Shown here: positions 27,713 through 37,376 of the stretch, piece by piece
Position numbering within the stretch: the stretch's first letter is position 1
Layout of the letters: each line of letters opens with the position of its first letter
Origin: Myxococcales bacterium
Lineage (GTDB): Bacteria; Myxococcota; Myxococcia; Myxococcales; Anaeromyxobacteraceae
Length of the DNA stretch: 64,000 bases
Direction of reading: 5' to 3'
NCBI GenBank assembly: GCA_021806645.1
Contig: JAJZQX010000002.1
Location: forward strand, 124,001 to 188,000
The notes under the pieces: model-generated
The model's database searches: none
Told to the model about the DNA's origin: nothing
The model's input: only the letters and a program-made list of their open reading frames with translations
Translations under genes and position numbers: made by a program

Positions 27713-28399
27713 TCACGGAAGGCCGAGGGCGGCGGGCAACTCGGCCAGGGTGGTGAGCTCGACGTCGGGCGGCTCGCCGAGCCGCTCGCGCGGCAGGCCG
27801 GAGCGGTTGCACCAGGCCACGCGCAGGCCGGCGGCCTTGGCGCCCCAGGCGTCCCAGCCGTTGGCGGAGACGAAGCCCATCTCCACCGGCCAGACGCCCA
27901 GCCGGTCCACCGCCAGCTTGTAGACCGAGGGGTGGGGCTTGTAGATGCCGACCGTCTCGACCGAGAGGGTCTCGGCGAGGAGGTCGTCGAGCCCGGCGCT
28001 ACGGACCGCCGCGGCCAGCATGCGCGGCGAGCCGTTGGAGAGGATGGCGATCTTGATCCCGGCGGCCTTGAGCCGCTTGAGGGCGTCGCGGGCGTCGGCG
28101 CAGGGGCCGATCCGCTCGTAGGCCTCCATGAGCCGCCGGCGCAGGTCCGGGGTGGCGATCCGCAGCGAGTCGAGCGCGTAGTCGAGCGAGTCGCCGGTCA
28201 CCTGCCAGAAGTCGGCGTGGCGCCCCATGAGCGAGCGCAGCCAGGTGTACTGGAGCTGCTTCTGGCGCCAGAGCTCGGTCAGCGGCCCGGCCCGATCGCC
28301 CAGCAGGTCGCGGCTCCGCTCCGCGGCGCTGGCGAAGTCGAGCAGCGTGCCGTAGGCGTCGAAGACGACGGCGCGAACGCCAGCCAGCGGTGCCGCCAT
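27713..28399 (-). CDS. (S)-2-haloacid dehalogenase, HAD type II
   Basis: A 228-residue HAD hydrolase. The residues known from L-2-haloacid dehalogenase appear in order: nucleophile Asp in VFDAYGTLLD, Arg in ELWRQKQLQYTW, Ser in ILSNGSPRML, Lys and Tyr in YKPHPSVYKLA, and Ser/Asn/Asp in VSANGWDAWGAKAAGL. It should hydrolyse short 2-halocarboxylates to 2-hydroxy acids with inversion. The full residue set makes this firmer than a generic HAD call, though the physiological substrate is unproven. ATG 28399 has GGGAGGCG upstream and a TAGACT 30 bases away. Confidence 0.88.
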   Translation of the reverse strand: MAAPLAGVRAVVFDAYGTLLDFASAAERSRDLLGDRAGPLTELWRQKQLQYTWLRSLMGRHADFWQVTGDSLDYALDSLRIATPDLRRRLMEAYERIGPCADARDALKRLKAAGIKIAILSNGSPRMLAAAVRSAGLDDLLAETLSVETVGIYKPHPSVYKLAVDRLGVWPVEMGFVSANGWDAWGAKAAGLRVAWCNRSGLPRERLGEPPDVELTTLAELPAALGLP

Positions 28400-28429
28400 G
28401 ATTCGCCTCCCGTGCGACGATGGGGCCGC

Positions 28430-28435
28430 AGTCTA
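28430..28435 (-). promoter_or_regulatory. -10 hexamer TAGACT for haloacid dehalogenase gene
   Basis: TAGACT on the minus strand ends 30 bases before the ATG. This leader contains a GGGAGG Shine-Dalgarno, so the mRNA is leadered. The rest of the 28436-28784 gap holds the orphan plus-strand unit described separately. Confidence 0.4.
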
Positions 28436-28567
28436 CCGCGTTCGAGCGCGGCCAGGAGCGCCACGGCAAGCGGGAGCCGGAGCGGAACGCCTCGCTCGAT
28501 GCAGGCCGGATCCTCCAGTGATCGCGGCCGGTTCCCCGCCCCGGCGAATCGGGTGGCCTCGTGGATC

Positions 28568-28596
28568 TTTTCATCCGCGGACGAAGGGCGTACCGT
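28568..28596 (+). promoter_or_regulatory. Promoter TTTTCA-17-TACCGT of an orphan plus-strand unit
   Basis: TTTTCA (28568-28573) and TACCGT (28591-28596) have 17-base spacing. Transcription would start near 28603. No plus-strand gene lies downstream before the 12-bp hairpin at 28722, so the transcript would be about 150 bases. Confidence 0.4.
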
Positions 28597-28627
28597 TTTT
28601 CGTAGTCGAAGGAACCAACCAGGAGGC

Positions 28628-28723
28628 GTGAGATACCGGAACCGACGCGATCGTCCACATCTGCGTGATCTCCAACGGCGAGAGCCGGCCCCGCGTCCGA
28701 CCATGGACGCTCAGCGTAGTTGA
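28628..28723 (+). CDS. Candidate 31-residue basic peptide or small RNA region
   Basis: A GTG-started frame of 31 residues, rich in Arg and Pro (RYRNRRDRPHLRDL, EPAPRP), ends with TGA exactly at the base of a 12-bp hairpin. A perfect AGGAGG (28621-28626) lies just upstream, but only one base separates it from the GTG, which is too close. The better-spaced codon is an ATA opening an 11-codon frame. A non-coding RNA is therefore as likely as a peptide. No homology is recognised. Flanking genes run on the opposite strand. Confidence 0.25.
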   Translation: MRYRNRRDRPHLRDLQRREPAPRPTMDAQRS

Positions 28724-28751
28724 GAAGAGGCCCCGACCAGGGCCTCTTCTC
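28722..28751. terminator. 12-bp perfect hairpin, likely terminator
   Basis: GAGAAGAGGCCC (28722-28733) pairs perfectly with GGGCCTCTTCTC (28740-28751) around the loop CGACCA. It can end the orphan plus-strand transcript and, from the other side, the fadH mRNA, whose stop is 34 bases away. No long T-run follows on either strand. Confidence 0.65.
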
Positions 28752-28784
28752 ATGTCGGGGCGGCCTGGCCACCCGGGTGGACCG

Positions 28785-30956
<2,172 letters not shown>

Positions 30957-31092
30957 TCATGATCGGGCCCCCTGCTCCACGATGTCGAGGAACGATGCGG
31001 TGTCGTGGCGGCCCACTTCAAGTCGTGGCCGACCTGGACGGGCGCCCGGAAGTTCGCCTGCCCCCGCCCGACTTGTGGTCTGCTCCCCGACC

Positions 31093-32190
31093 GTGCGGAA
31101 CCAGGAGATCAGGACGCAGCGCGAGCGCCACGGCCGCCAGGCGGTGGCGGTGCTGCCCATCCACTATCCGAAGGAGCTCCTCACCGCGCTCGACCTGCTG
31201 GCGGTGGAGCTCTGGGGCCCGCCCGGCCCGCCGCGCGGCGACGACGCCGGCCGGGTCCAGAGCTACGTCTGCAGCGTGGTCCGCAACGCGCTCGCCTTCC
31301 TGGCCGGCGGCCACGCCGATTCGGTGGACGGCGTCCTCTTCCCGCACACCTGCGACTCGATCCAGCAGCTGGCCACGCTGGCCACCGATCTCGGCGGCTG
31401 GACCAAGCCGGCCTTCACCTTCCTCCACCCTCGCGGCGCCGACCGGCCCAGCGCCCGCCGCTTCGTCGAGGCCGAGCTGCGCCGGCTGGCGGGCACGCTG
31501 GAGGCCTTCTCCGGCCACGCCCTCACCGAGGAGCGGCTGGCGGCGGCGCTCGCCCTGCACCGCGAGGTGGACGCGGCCCGCGGCGCCCTGCTCGACGCCC
31601 GGGCGCGGCTGCCGCTCGACGACACCCAGCTCTACGCGCTGCTCCGGCGGGGCGAGTGGCGCTGGCCGGCCGACCACCTCGTCGAGCTGGAGGCCGCGCT
31701 GGCCACGCTGGCTCCGGAGCCGGTGCAGCGCGGCGTCCCGGTGCTGGTGACCGGGTACGTGCCCGAGCCGGCGGCGCTGCTCGCCACGCTCAACGGCGCC
31801 GGCGGCTACGTCGCGGCCGACGACTACGCGGCGGTGGGGCGGCGGGTGGTGCGCGCGACGCCCACGCCGGCGGCCGACCCGTGGCGCGCGCTGGTGGATC
31901 GGTACTTCGCCGCGCCCCCCTGCCCGACGCGCGGCGCCGACACCGGCGTCCGCATGGCGCACCTGGCCGCGCTGGCGGAGCGGAGCGGCGCGCGGGGCGT
32001 GCTGGTCCACGTCCTCAAGTTCTGCGAGCCGGAGCTGTTCGACGTGCCGGCAGTCAAGCAGGCCTTCGCCTCCCGCGGCCTGCCGGTGCTGGTGCTCGAG
32101 GGCGAGCTGGAAGGCGCGCTCTCCGGCCAGGCGGTGACGCGGCTGGAGGCCTTCGGCGAGCTGCTCCAGGGCGCGCCAGGGGCCGCGTGA
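31093..32190 (+). CDS. 2-hydroxyacyl-CoA dehydratase / benzoyl-CoA reductase-type subunit A
   Basis: A 365-residue subunit of the HgdAB/BcrBC superfamily of radical 2-hydroxyacyl-CoA dehydratases. It starts in the family core (VAVLPIHYPKELLTALDLL). Likely 4Fe-4S ligands are the cysteines in SYVCSVVRN, FPHTCDSIQQ and LKFCEPELFD. The partner subunit and the ATP-driven activator follow with overlapping ends, so the three make one functional unit. The substrate cannot be read from sequence; candidates are 2-hydroxyacyl-CoAs from amino acid or acid catabolism. GTG 31093 is the chosen start, but no strong Shine-Dalgarno supports it. Confidence 0.85.
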   Translation: MRNQEIRTQRERHGRQAVAVLPIHYPKELLTALDLLAVELWGPPGPPRGDDAGRVQSYVCSVVRNALAFLAGGHADSVDGVLFPHTCDSIQQLATLATDLGGWTKPAFTFLHPRGADRPSARRFVEAELRRLAGTLEAFSGHALTEERLAAALALHREVDAARGALLDARARLPLDDTQLYALLRRGEWRWPADHLVELEAALATLAPEPVQRGVPVLVTGYVPEPAALLATLNGAGGYVAADDYAAVGRRVVRATPTPAADPWRALVDRYFAAPPCPTRGADTGVRMAHLAALAERSGARGVLVHVLKFCEPELFDVPAVKQAFASRGLPVLVLEGELEGALSGQAVTRLEAFGELLQGAPGAA

Positions 32191-33503
32191 TGCTGCGACG
32201 CGCGCGGTACGAGCTGGCCGGCCGGGCCGCCTTCCCCATCCTCACCGCGCTGGAGGCCTGGCAGCATCGGCTCAAGCGCTCGCGCAAGCAGCCGGGTGGC
32301 GGGCCGTTCGGCCCCCCGCTGGAGTCGGTGCGCCGCTTGAAGGAGCTGATGGCCCACCACTACTTCCAGGGGCGCTACGCCGACGGCGCGGTGCCGGTGG
32401 CCTGGGTGACCAGCGGCTTCCCGGTGGAGGTGCTGCGGGCGCTCGGCTTCCACACCGTCTACCCGGAGAACCACGCCGCGCTCTGCGGCGTGCAGCGGCT
32501 CACGCCGGAGTACTCCGACGTGGCAGAGGCGGCCGGGTACTCGCGCGACCTCTGCAGCTACGTGAGGACCGACCTCGGCAGCGTGCTCTCCTCGAAGACC
32601 CCGGTGGGGCGGCTGCCGCGGCCGCAGTTGCTGGCCTGCTGCACCAACATCTGCCAGACGGTCCTCTACTGGTACCGGGAGCTCTCCCGCCACCTCGGCG
32701 TGCCGCTGGTGCTCGTGGACACGCCCTTCGTCCACGGCACCGCCTCGGCCCACCAGCTCGCCTACGTGAAGGAGCAGCTGGAGGAGCTCTGCCTGGTGGC
32801 CGGGCGGGTGAGCGGGAAGCCGCTCGACGCCGAGCGGCTGGTTGAGGTGACCCGTACGGCGCGGGAAGGCTCGCGCCTCTGGGGCGAGTGCCTGGCCGCC
32901 AGCCGGGCCAGGCCGGCCCCGTGGACCGGCATCGACGGCTTCTTCCACATCGCCCCCATCGTCGCGCTGCGCGGGACCGAGGCCTGCAACGGCTACTACC
33001 GGCTGCTGCGGGACGAGCTGGAGGACCGGGTGGCGCGCGGCGTCGGCGGCCTGAAGGAGGAGAAGCACCGGCTGCTCTGGGACAACCTGCCGGTCTGGTT
33101 CGCGGTGCGCCGCTTCTCCACGCTGCTGGCCGAGCGCGGCTTCAACTTCGTCTCCACCAGCTACACCGACGCCTGGGCCGAGGCCGGCGTGGGGATCGAT
33201 CCGGACGATCCCATCGGCTCCGCGGCCCGGACCTACACCCACGTCATCCTCAACCAGGACCTCCCCAACCGGCTCGACATCCTGCGGCGGTTGTCGCGCG
33301 ACTACGCGGTGGACGGCGCCATCCTCCACAGCGACCGCTCCTGCAAGCCCTACTCGATCGGGCAGGTGGACCTGCGCGAGCGGCTGGCCGCCGAGCTCGG
33401 CATCCGCGTGCTGCTGCTGGAGGCCGACCACAACGACCCCCGCTCGTGGGCGGCCGAGCCGGGCGAGAACCGGCTGGCGGCCTTCATGGAGGGGTTCGAG
33501 TGA
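32190..33503 (+). CDS. 2-hydroxyacyl-CoA dehydratase-type subunit B
   Basis: A 437-residue second subunit of the same superfamily. Conserved parts are PVAWVTSGFPVEVLRALGFH, AGYSRDLCSYVRTDLGS, LLACCTNICQTVLYWY and LHSDRSCKPYSIGQ, giving three or more cysteines suited to an iron-sulfur cluster. The N-terminal ~60 residues form a basic helical extension. ATG 32190 shares a base with the preceding stop (TGATG). A GTG at 32187 is equally placed. The stop overlaps the activator gene (GTG at 33500). It probably forms a heterodimer with the 365-residue subunit. Confidence 0.88.
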   Translation: MLRRARYELAGRAAFPILTALEAWQHRLKRSRKQPGGGPFGPPLESVRRLKELMAHHYFQGRYADGAVPVAWVTSGFPVEVLRALGFHTVYPENHAALCGVQRLTPEYSDVAEAAGYSRDLCSYVRTDLGSVLSSKTPVGRLPRPQLLACCTNICQTVLYWYRELSRHLGVPLVLVDTPFVHGTASAHQLAYVKEQLEELCLVAGRVSGKPLDAERLVEVTRTAREGSRLWGECLAASRARPAPWTGIDGFFHIAPIVALRGTEACNGYYRLLRDELEDRVARGVGGLKEEKHRLLWDNLPVWFAVRRFSTLLAERGFNFVSTSYTDAWAEAGVGIDPDDPIGSAARTYTHVILNQDLPNRLDILRRLSRDYAVDGAILHSDRSCKPYSIGQVDLRERLAAELGIRVLLLEADHNDPRSWAAEPGENRLAAFMEGFE

Positions 33504-34291
33504 AGGCGCCAGCCAGGGGCGCCGTGACCGGCGTGGCCATCGGCGTGGACGTGGGGAGCACCAGCTGCAAGGCGGTGCTGGTGGACGGCGCCGGCCGGAT
33601 CGTGGGGCGGCGGCTCGAGCCGGCCCACCCCCGCGTCGAGGAGCAGACCGGGCGGCTGGTGGCGGCGCTCGTCGCCGAGGCCGGCGTGGAGGTCCCGGTC
33701 GGCGCCACCGGGTACGGCCGCAAGCGGGTGGCGGCGGCGCGGGTCCTCACCGAGATCACCTGCCACGCCCGCGGCGCCCACGCGCTCCACGGCGGCGGTG
33801 GCCTGCTGGTGGACATGGGCGGCCAGGACACCAAGGTGATCGCCATCGGCCCGGCCGGCGACGTCACCGACTTCGCCATGAACGACAAGTGCGCCGCCGG
33901 GACCGGCCGCTTCCTCGAGGTGATCCTGGCGCGGCTCCAGGTGCCGCTGGACGAGGTGGCGGGCTACGCTGCGCGGGCCGGGGCGCCGGTGACCGTCTCC
34001 AGCACCTGCACCGTCTTCGCCGAGAGCGAGGTGATCTCGCTGGTGGCCGAAGGCCGGCCGGCGGAGGGGATCGTGCGCGGCCTGCACCTCGCGCTCGCGT
34101 CAAGGGTCGCGGCGCTGGCGCGCGGCAGGCCCGGGACCGGGCCGGTGCTGCTGAGCGGCGGCGTGGCGCTCAACGCGGCCATGGTGACCGCGCTGGCCGA
34201 GGCGCTGGGGCGGCCGGTCCGGGTGCTGCCGGAGCCGCAGCTGGTCGGGGCGCTGGGCGCGGCGCTCTCGGTGCTGGAGCGCATCCCGTAG
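33500..34291 (+). CDS. Acyl-CoA dehydratase activator ATPase (HgdC/BadF family)
   Basis: A 263-residue ASKHA-fold ATPase that injects one electron into the dehydratase at the cost of ATP. Signatures are GVDVGSTSCKAVLVD, VDMGGQDTKVIAI, NDKCAAGTGRFLEVI and VSSTCTVFAESEVISL. The last two carry the cysteines which, in the homodimer, hold the bridging 4Fe-4S cluster. VLLSGGVALNAAMV completes the nucleotide site. GTG 33500 overlaps the preceding stop. A single activator serving a two-subunit dehydratase is the HgdABC arrangement. Confidence 0.93.
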   Translation: MKAPARGAVTGVAIGVDVGSTSCKAVLVDGAGRIVGRRLEPAHPRVEEQTGRLVAALVAEAGVEVPVGATGYGRKRVAAARVLTEITCHARGAHALHGGGGLLVDMGGQDTKVIAIGPAGDVTDFAMNDKCAAGTGRFLEVILARLQVPLDEVAGYAARAGAPVTVSSTCTVFAESEVISLVAEGRPAEGIVRGLHLALASRVAALARGRPGTGPVLLSGGVALNAAMVTALAEALGRPVRVLPEPQLVGALGAALSVLERIP

Positions 34292-34330
34292 CCCCCCCTC
34301 CGCGCCTGCTGATTGCAGAATCAATCCAGC

Positions 34331-34359
34331 TTGCCGCGTCGCGTCTAAGCGGCTAGCGT
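34331..34359 (+). promoter_or_regulatory. Promoter TTGCCG-17-TAGCGT for acyl-CoA dehydrogenase
   Basis: TTGCCG (34331-34336) and TAGCGT (34354-34359) are 17 bases apart. Initiation near 34366 gives a ~22-base leader containing CCGGAGG before GTG 34388. Confidence 0.5.
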
Positions 34360-34387
34360 CTCGCCTTCACCTTCGCCGGAGGCCACC

Positions 34388-36145
34388 GTGATCGACAAGA
34401 AGGCCGACAGCTTCGTCCAGTCGCTCTGCATGGGGCGCATCGAGGAGGAGATCCTCTTCCCGTACCCGACCATGAAGGCCAGCGAGCGCGAGACGGTCGC
34501 GCAGGTGACCGCCAGCATCGACCAGGTGCTCGGCGGGCACGCCAAGGACTTCCGCGCCTGGGACGTGAAGGGCGAGCAGCCGCCCGAGTTCATCGAGGAG
34601 CTCAGGTCCTTCGGCCTCTTCGGCCTGATCGTCCCCGAGGCGCACGGCGGGCTCGGCTTCGGCTCGGCCGCCTACTCGCGGGTGCTGCAGCAGGTGGCCA
34701 TGCACGACGGCTCGGTGGCGCTCACCATCGGCGCCCACAGCTCCATCGGCATGCGCGGCCTGCTCCTCTTCGGCACCGAAGCGCAGCGGGCCAGGTGGTT
34801 GCCGAGGCTGGCCACCGGCGAGCTGATCGCCGCCTTCTGCCTCACCGAGCCGGGCGCCGGCTCGGACGCCGCCTCGATCCGGACCAACGCCAGGCGGGAA
34901 GCGGACCACTGGATCCTCAACGGCGAGAAGCTCTGGATCACCAACGGCGGCATCGCCGGTTTCTACACCGTCTTCGCCAAGACCCCGTCCGGCAACGGCG
35001 ACGGCAAGGCCCACATGACGGCCTTCATCGTCCCGCGCGACCTGCCCGGCATCTCGACCGGCCCGCACGAGGACAAGATGGGGATCCGGGCCTCCAACAC
35101 CACCACCGTCCACTTCGAGGACGTCAAGCTGACCGACGAGCACGTGCTCGGCGAGGTGGGGCAGGGCTTCAAGGCGGCCATGAAGATCCTCAACGCCGGC
35201 CGTTCCGGCCTGGGCGGCGGCTGCGTGGGCGGGATGCGCAAGCTCATCTCGCTGGCCACCCGGCAGGCCAAGGAGCGGCGCCAGTTCGGCCGCCCCATCG
35301 CCGAGTTCGGGCTGGTGAAGCAGAAGCTGGGCGAGATGGTGGTGGACGCCTACGCCACCGAGAGCGTGGTGGGCGTGGTGGCCGGCCTCTCCGACCAGGG
35401 CTACGAGGACTACGCCGTCGAGGCGGCCATCTCCAAGGTCTTCGCCAGCGAGGCGCTCTGGAGGAGCGCCGACGAGGCGCTGCAGGTGGCCGGCGGCAAC
35501 GGCTACATGCGCGAGTTCCCCTACGAGCGGGTCCTGCGCGACGTGCGCATCAACCGGATCTTCGAGGGGACCAACGAGATCCTGCGGCTCTTCATCGCCC
35601 TCACCGCCCTGAACCGCGTCGGCACGCAGCTGAAGGAGCTGGCCGACGGGCTGAAGGGGGCCATGAACGATCCCATCAAGGGGTTCGGCGTCCTCTCCGA
35701 CTACGCCATGAAGCACGCCTCGATCCGGACCGGCCTGGTGGGCGAGAAGCGGAGCTTCAGCAAGCTCCACCCGGCGCTGGCCGAGGTCGGCGACCACTAC
35801 GAGGGGCTGGTTCGCGAGGTGGCCTGGGTGGCCGACCGCGAGCTGCGCCGCCACGGCAAGGAGATCGTCGGCAAGCAGCTCGTCTCCAAGCGGATCGCCG
35901 ACGTGCTCATCGACCTCTTCGTCACCGCCTGCGTCTTCTCCCGCGTCACGGCGGCGCTGGAGAAGGAGGGCGAGAAGGGGGCGGTGCACGAACTCGAGAT
36001 CGCGCGCGTCTTCTCGCGCGCGGCGCGCAGCCGGATCCGCGGCAACCTGCACCGCGTGGACTCCAACGACGACGAGCTGGTCACCGCCCTGGCCGACGAC
36101 GCGCTGGAGCGCGAGGCGTACGGCTGGGACCTGCTGACCGCGTAG
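34388..36145 (+). CDS. Acyl-CoA dehydrogenase, VLCAD/ACAD9-like
   Basis: A 585-residue FAD enzyme for alpha,beta-dehydrogenation of acyl-CoA. It contains LTEPGAGSDAASIRTNA and WITNGGIAGFYTVF (FAD/substrate loops), RRQFGRPIAEF, QVAGGNGYMREFPYERVLRD, and RIFEGTNEILRLF, whose Glu is the probable catalytic base. It is ~200 residues longer than short-chain dehydrogenases; the extra C-terminal helical domain (about 400-585) is like VLCAD/ACAD9, so long-chain substrates are plausible. GTG 34388 is supported by CCGGAGG and a good promoter. Together with fadH and the 3-hydroxyacyl-CoA dehydrogenase it suggests fatty-acid oxidation. Confidence 0.93.
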   Translation: MIDKKADSFVQSLCMGRIEEEILFPYPTMKASERETVAQVTASIDQVLGGHAKDFRAWDVKGEQPPEFIEELRSFGLFGLIVPEAHGGLGFGSAAYSRVLQQVAMHDGSVALTIGAHSSIGMRGLLLFGTEAQRARWLPRLATGELIAAFCLTEPGAGSDAASIRTNARREADHWILNGEKLWITNGGIAGFYTVFAKTPSGNGDGKAHMTAFIVPRDLPGISTGPHEDKMGIRASNTTTVHFEDVKLTDEHVLGEVGQGFKAAMKILNAGRSGLGGGCVGGMRKLISLATRQAKERRQFGRPIAEFGLVKQKLGEMVVDAYATESVVGVVAGLSDQGYEDYAVEAAISKVFASEALWRSADEALQVAGGNGYMREFPYERVLRDVRINRIFEGTNEILRLFIALTALNRVGTQLKELADGLKGAMNDPIKGFGVLSDYAMKHASIRTGLVGEKRSFSKLHPALAEVGDHYEGLVREVAWVADRELRRHGKEIVGKQLVSKRIADVLIDLFVTACVFSRVTAALEKEGEKGAVHELEIARVFSRAARSRIRGNLHRVDSNDDELVTALADDALEREAYGWDLLTA

Positions 36146-36179
36146 CGCGGGCCGGCCCGAAGCGGGAGCCCTGGCGGCG

Positions 36180-36314
36180 GTGAACGCGGCGCTGGAGCGG
36201 GTCACGTCAAGTGACTGGGCAGCCCCGGCACCACGGCTCACCGGTCGGGACGGCGGGCGTCAGGGAGGCGACGCCCCGGCCGTGGCCGGCTACGTCGCCG
36301 GGCTGAAGAAGTAG
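36180..36314 (+). CDS. Possible 44-residue ORF or gene remnant
   Basis: A GTG-started open frame fills most of the 192-base gap between the acyl-CoA dehydrogenase and the convergent dehydrogenase. It reads NAALERVTSSDW at the start and APAVAGYVAGLKK at the stop. The ending looks like the last helix of a longer protein, so a decayed 3' end is possible. There is no good Shine-Dalgarno and no recognised family. Confidence 0.2.
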   Translation: MNAALERVTSSDWAAPAPRLTGRDGGRQGGDAPAVAGYVAGLKK

Positions 36315-36337
36315 CAGGCCGGCTACGGGCCTCTTCC

Positions 36338-37270
36338 TCACCGGCGCTTCAGCTTCTCCAGCCGGACCAGGAAGCGGTCCCGCGCGCGGCTCCTCTCCGC
36401 CAGCGTGCTGGCGGCGTGGTCGAAGAGGCCGCGTCCCGTCTTCGCGCCCAGCTCCCCGCGGGCGACGCGCTCGCGTATGGCCGCCGGCGCACGCTCGGCG
36501 CGCGAGAGCTCCGGCGCGAGGTTGTCCAGCACCCGCTGCCAGGTGTCGAGCCCTCCCAGGTCAGCCGCCTCGACGGGGCCGACGAAGGACCAGCGGAAGC
36601 CGGGCCCCTCGGTCATCACCGTGTCGATGTCCTCCAGGCTGGCCACGCCCTGCTCGACGAGGTGGAAGGCCTCGCGCACCACGGCCGCCTGGAGCCGGTT
36701 GGCGACGAAGCCCGGCACCTCCTTGCGCAGCCGCACCGGACGCTTGCCGATCCGCCGCAGCGCCTCCAGCACCCGCTCCACCGCCGCCGGCGGCATGCGC
36801 GGGTGCGGCACCACCTCGACGAGCGGGACCAGCTGCGCCGGGTTGAAGAAGTGGACGATGACCATCCGCTCCGGCCGCCGGGCCCGCTGGGCCAGGAGGC
36901 TGATCGGGATCGTCGAGGTGTTGGAGCCGACGATGGCGTCCTCGCCCACCACCTGCTCGATCCGGTCGAACAGCTCCAGCTTCGACGCCAGCAGCTCGGG
37001 GATGGCCTCGACCACGAAGCCGGCGCCGGCCAGCGCCTCGTCCAGGCTGGTGGTGGGCCGCACCCGGGCCCGGGCCGCGGCCGCCGCCTGGGGCGTGAGC
37101 ACCGCCTCCTCGACCAGCAGCGCCAGGGACTCCTCCATGGCGGACAGGCCGCTCGCCAGCTGCCGCTCGGCGGCGTCGTGCAGCCTCACCGCCGAACCAG
37201 CCTGGGCGAAGAGCTGCGCGATCCCGTGACCCATCACGCCAGCGCCGATCACCGCCACCGCGTTCTCCAT
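36338..37270 (-). CDS. 3-hydroxyacyl-CoA dehydrogenase
   Basis: A 310-residue NAD-dependent enzyme oxidising (S)-3-hydroxyacyl-CoA. The N-terminal Rossmann loop is VIGAGVMGHGIAQLFAQAG. SNTSTIPISLLA and the catalytic-His segment MVIVHFFNPAQLVPLVEVV follow, then a C-terminal helical domain with PGFVANRL and LGAKTGRGLF. It is the stand-alone HbdA/PaaH type, without an enoyl-CoA hydratase domain. A lambda-crystallin-like relative is possible. It converges on the acyl-CoA dehydrogenase and is divergent from the kinase gene. Confidence 0.92.
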   Translation of the reverse strand: MENAVAVIGAGVMGHGIAQLFAQAGSAVRLHDAAERQLASGLSAMEESLALLVEEAVLTPQAAAAARARVRPTTSLDEALAGAGFVVEAIPELLASKLELFDRIEQVVGEDAIVGSNTSTIPISLLAQRARRPERMVIVHFFNPAQLVPLVEVVPHPRMPPAAVERVLEALRRIGKRPVRLRKEVPGFVANRLQAAVVREAFHLVEQGVASLEDIDTVMTEGPGFRWSFVGPVEAADLGGLDTWQRVLDNLAPELSRAERAPAAIRERVARGELGAKTGRGLFDHAASTLAERSRARDRFLVRLEKLKRR

Positions 37271-37376
37271 GGCCGGCCCCTTTCCAGCTGGAGCCTACCG
37301 CAGCGTCGGCCGCTTCGAGACGGTCGCCTCGCCGGTTCTGCTTGCGCCCACGCCCCGGGCGGCGGAACCTCTCGGC

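Noticed and set aside
25637-28723. A 1028-codon open frame on the plus strand across the M48, lemA and dehalogenase genes
   Set aside because: It is antisense to three recognisable genes and its product is low-complexity Arg/Gly/His text without any motif; an artefact of high GC in third positions.
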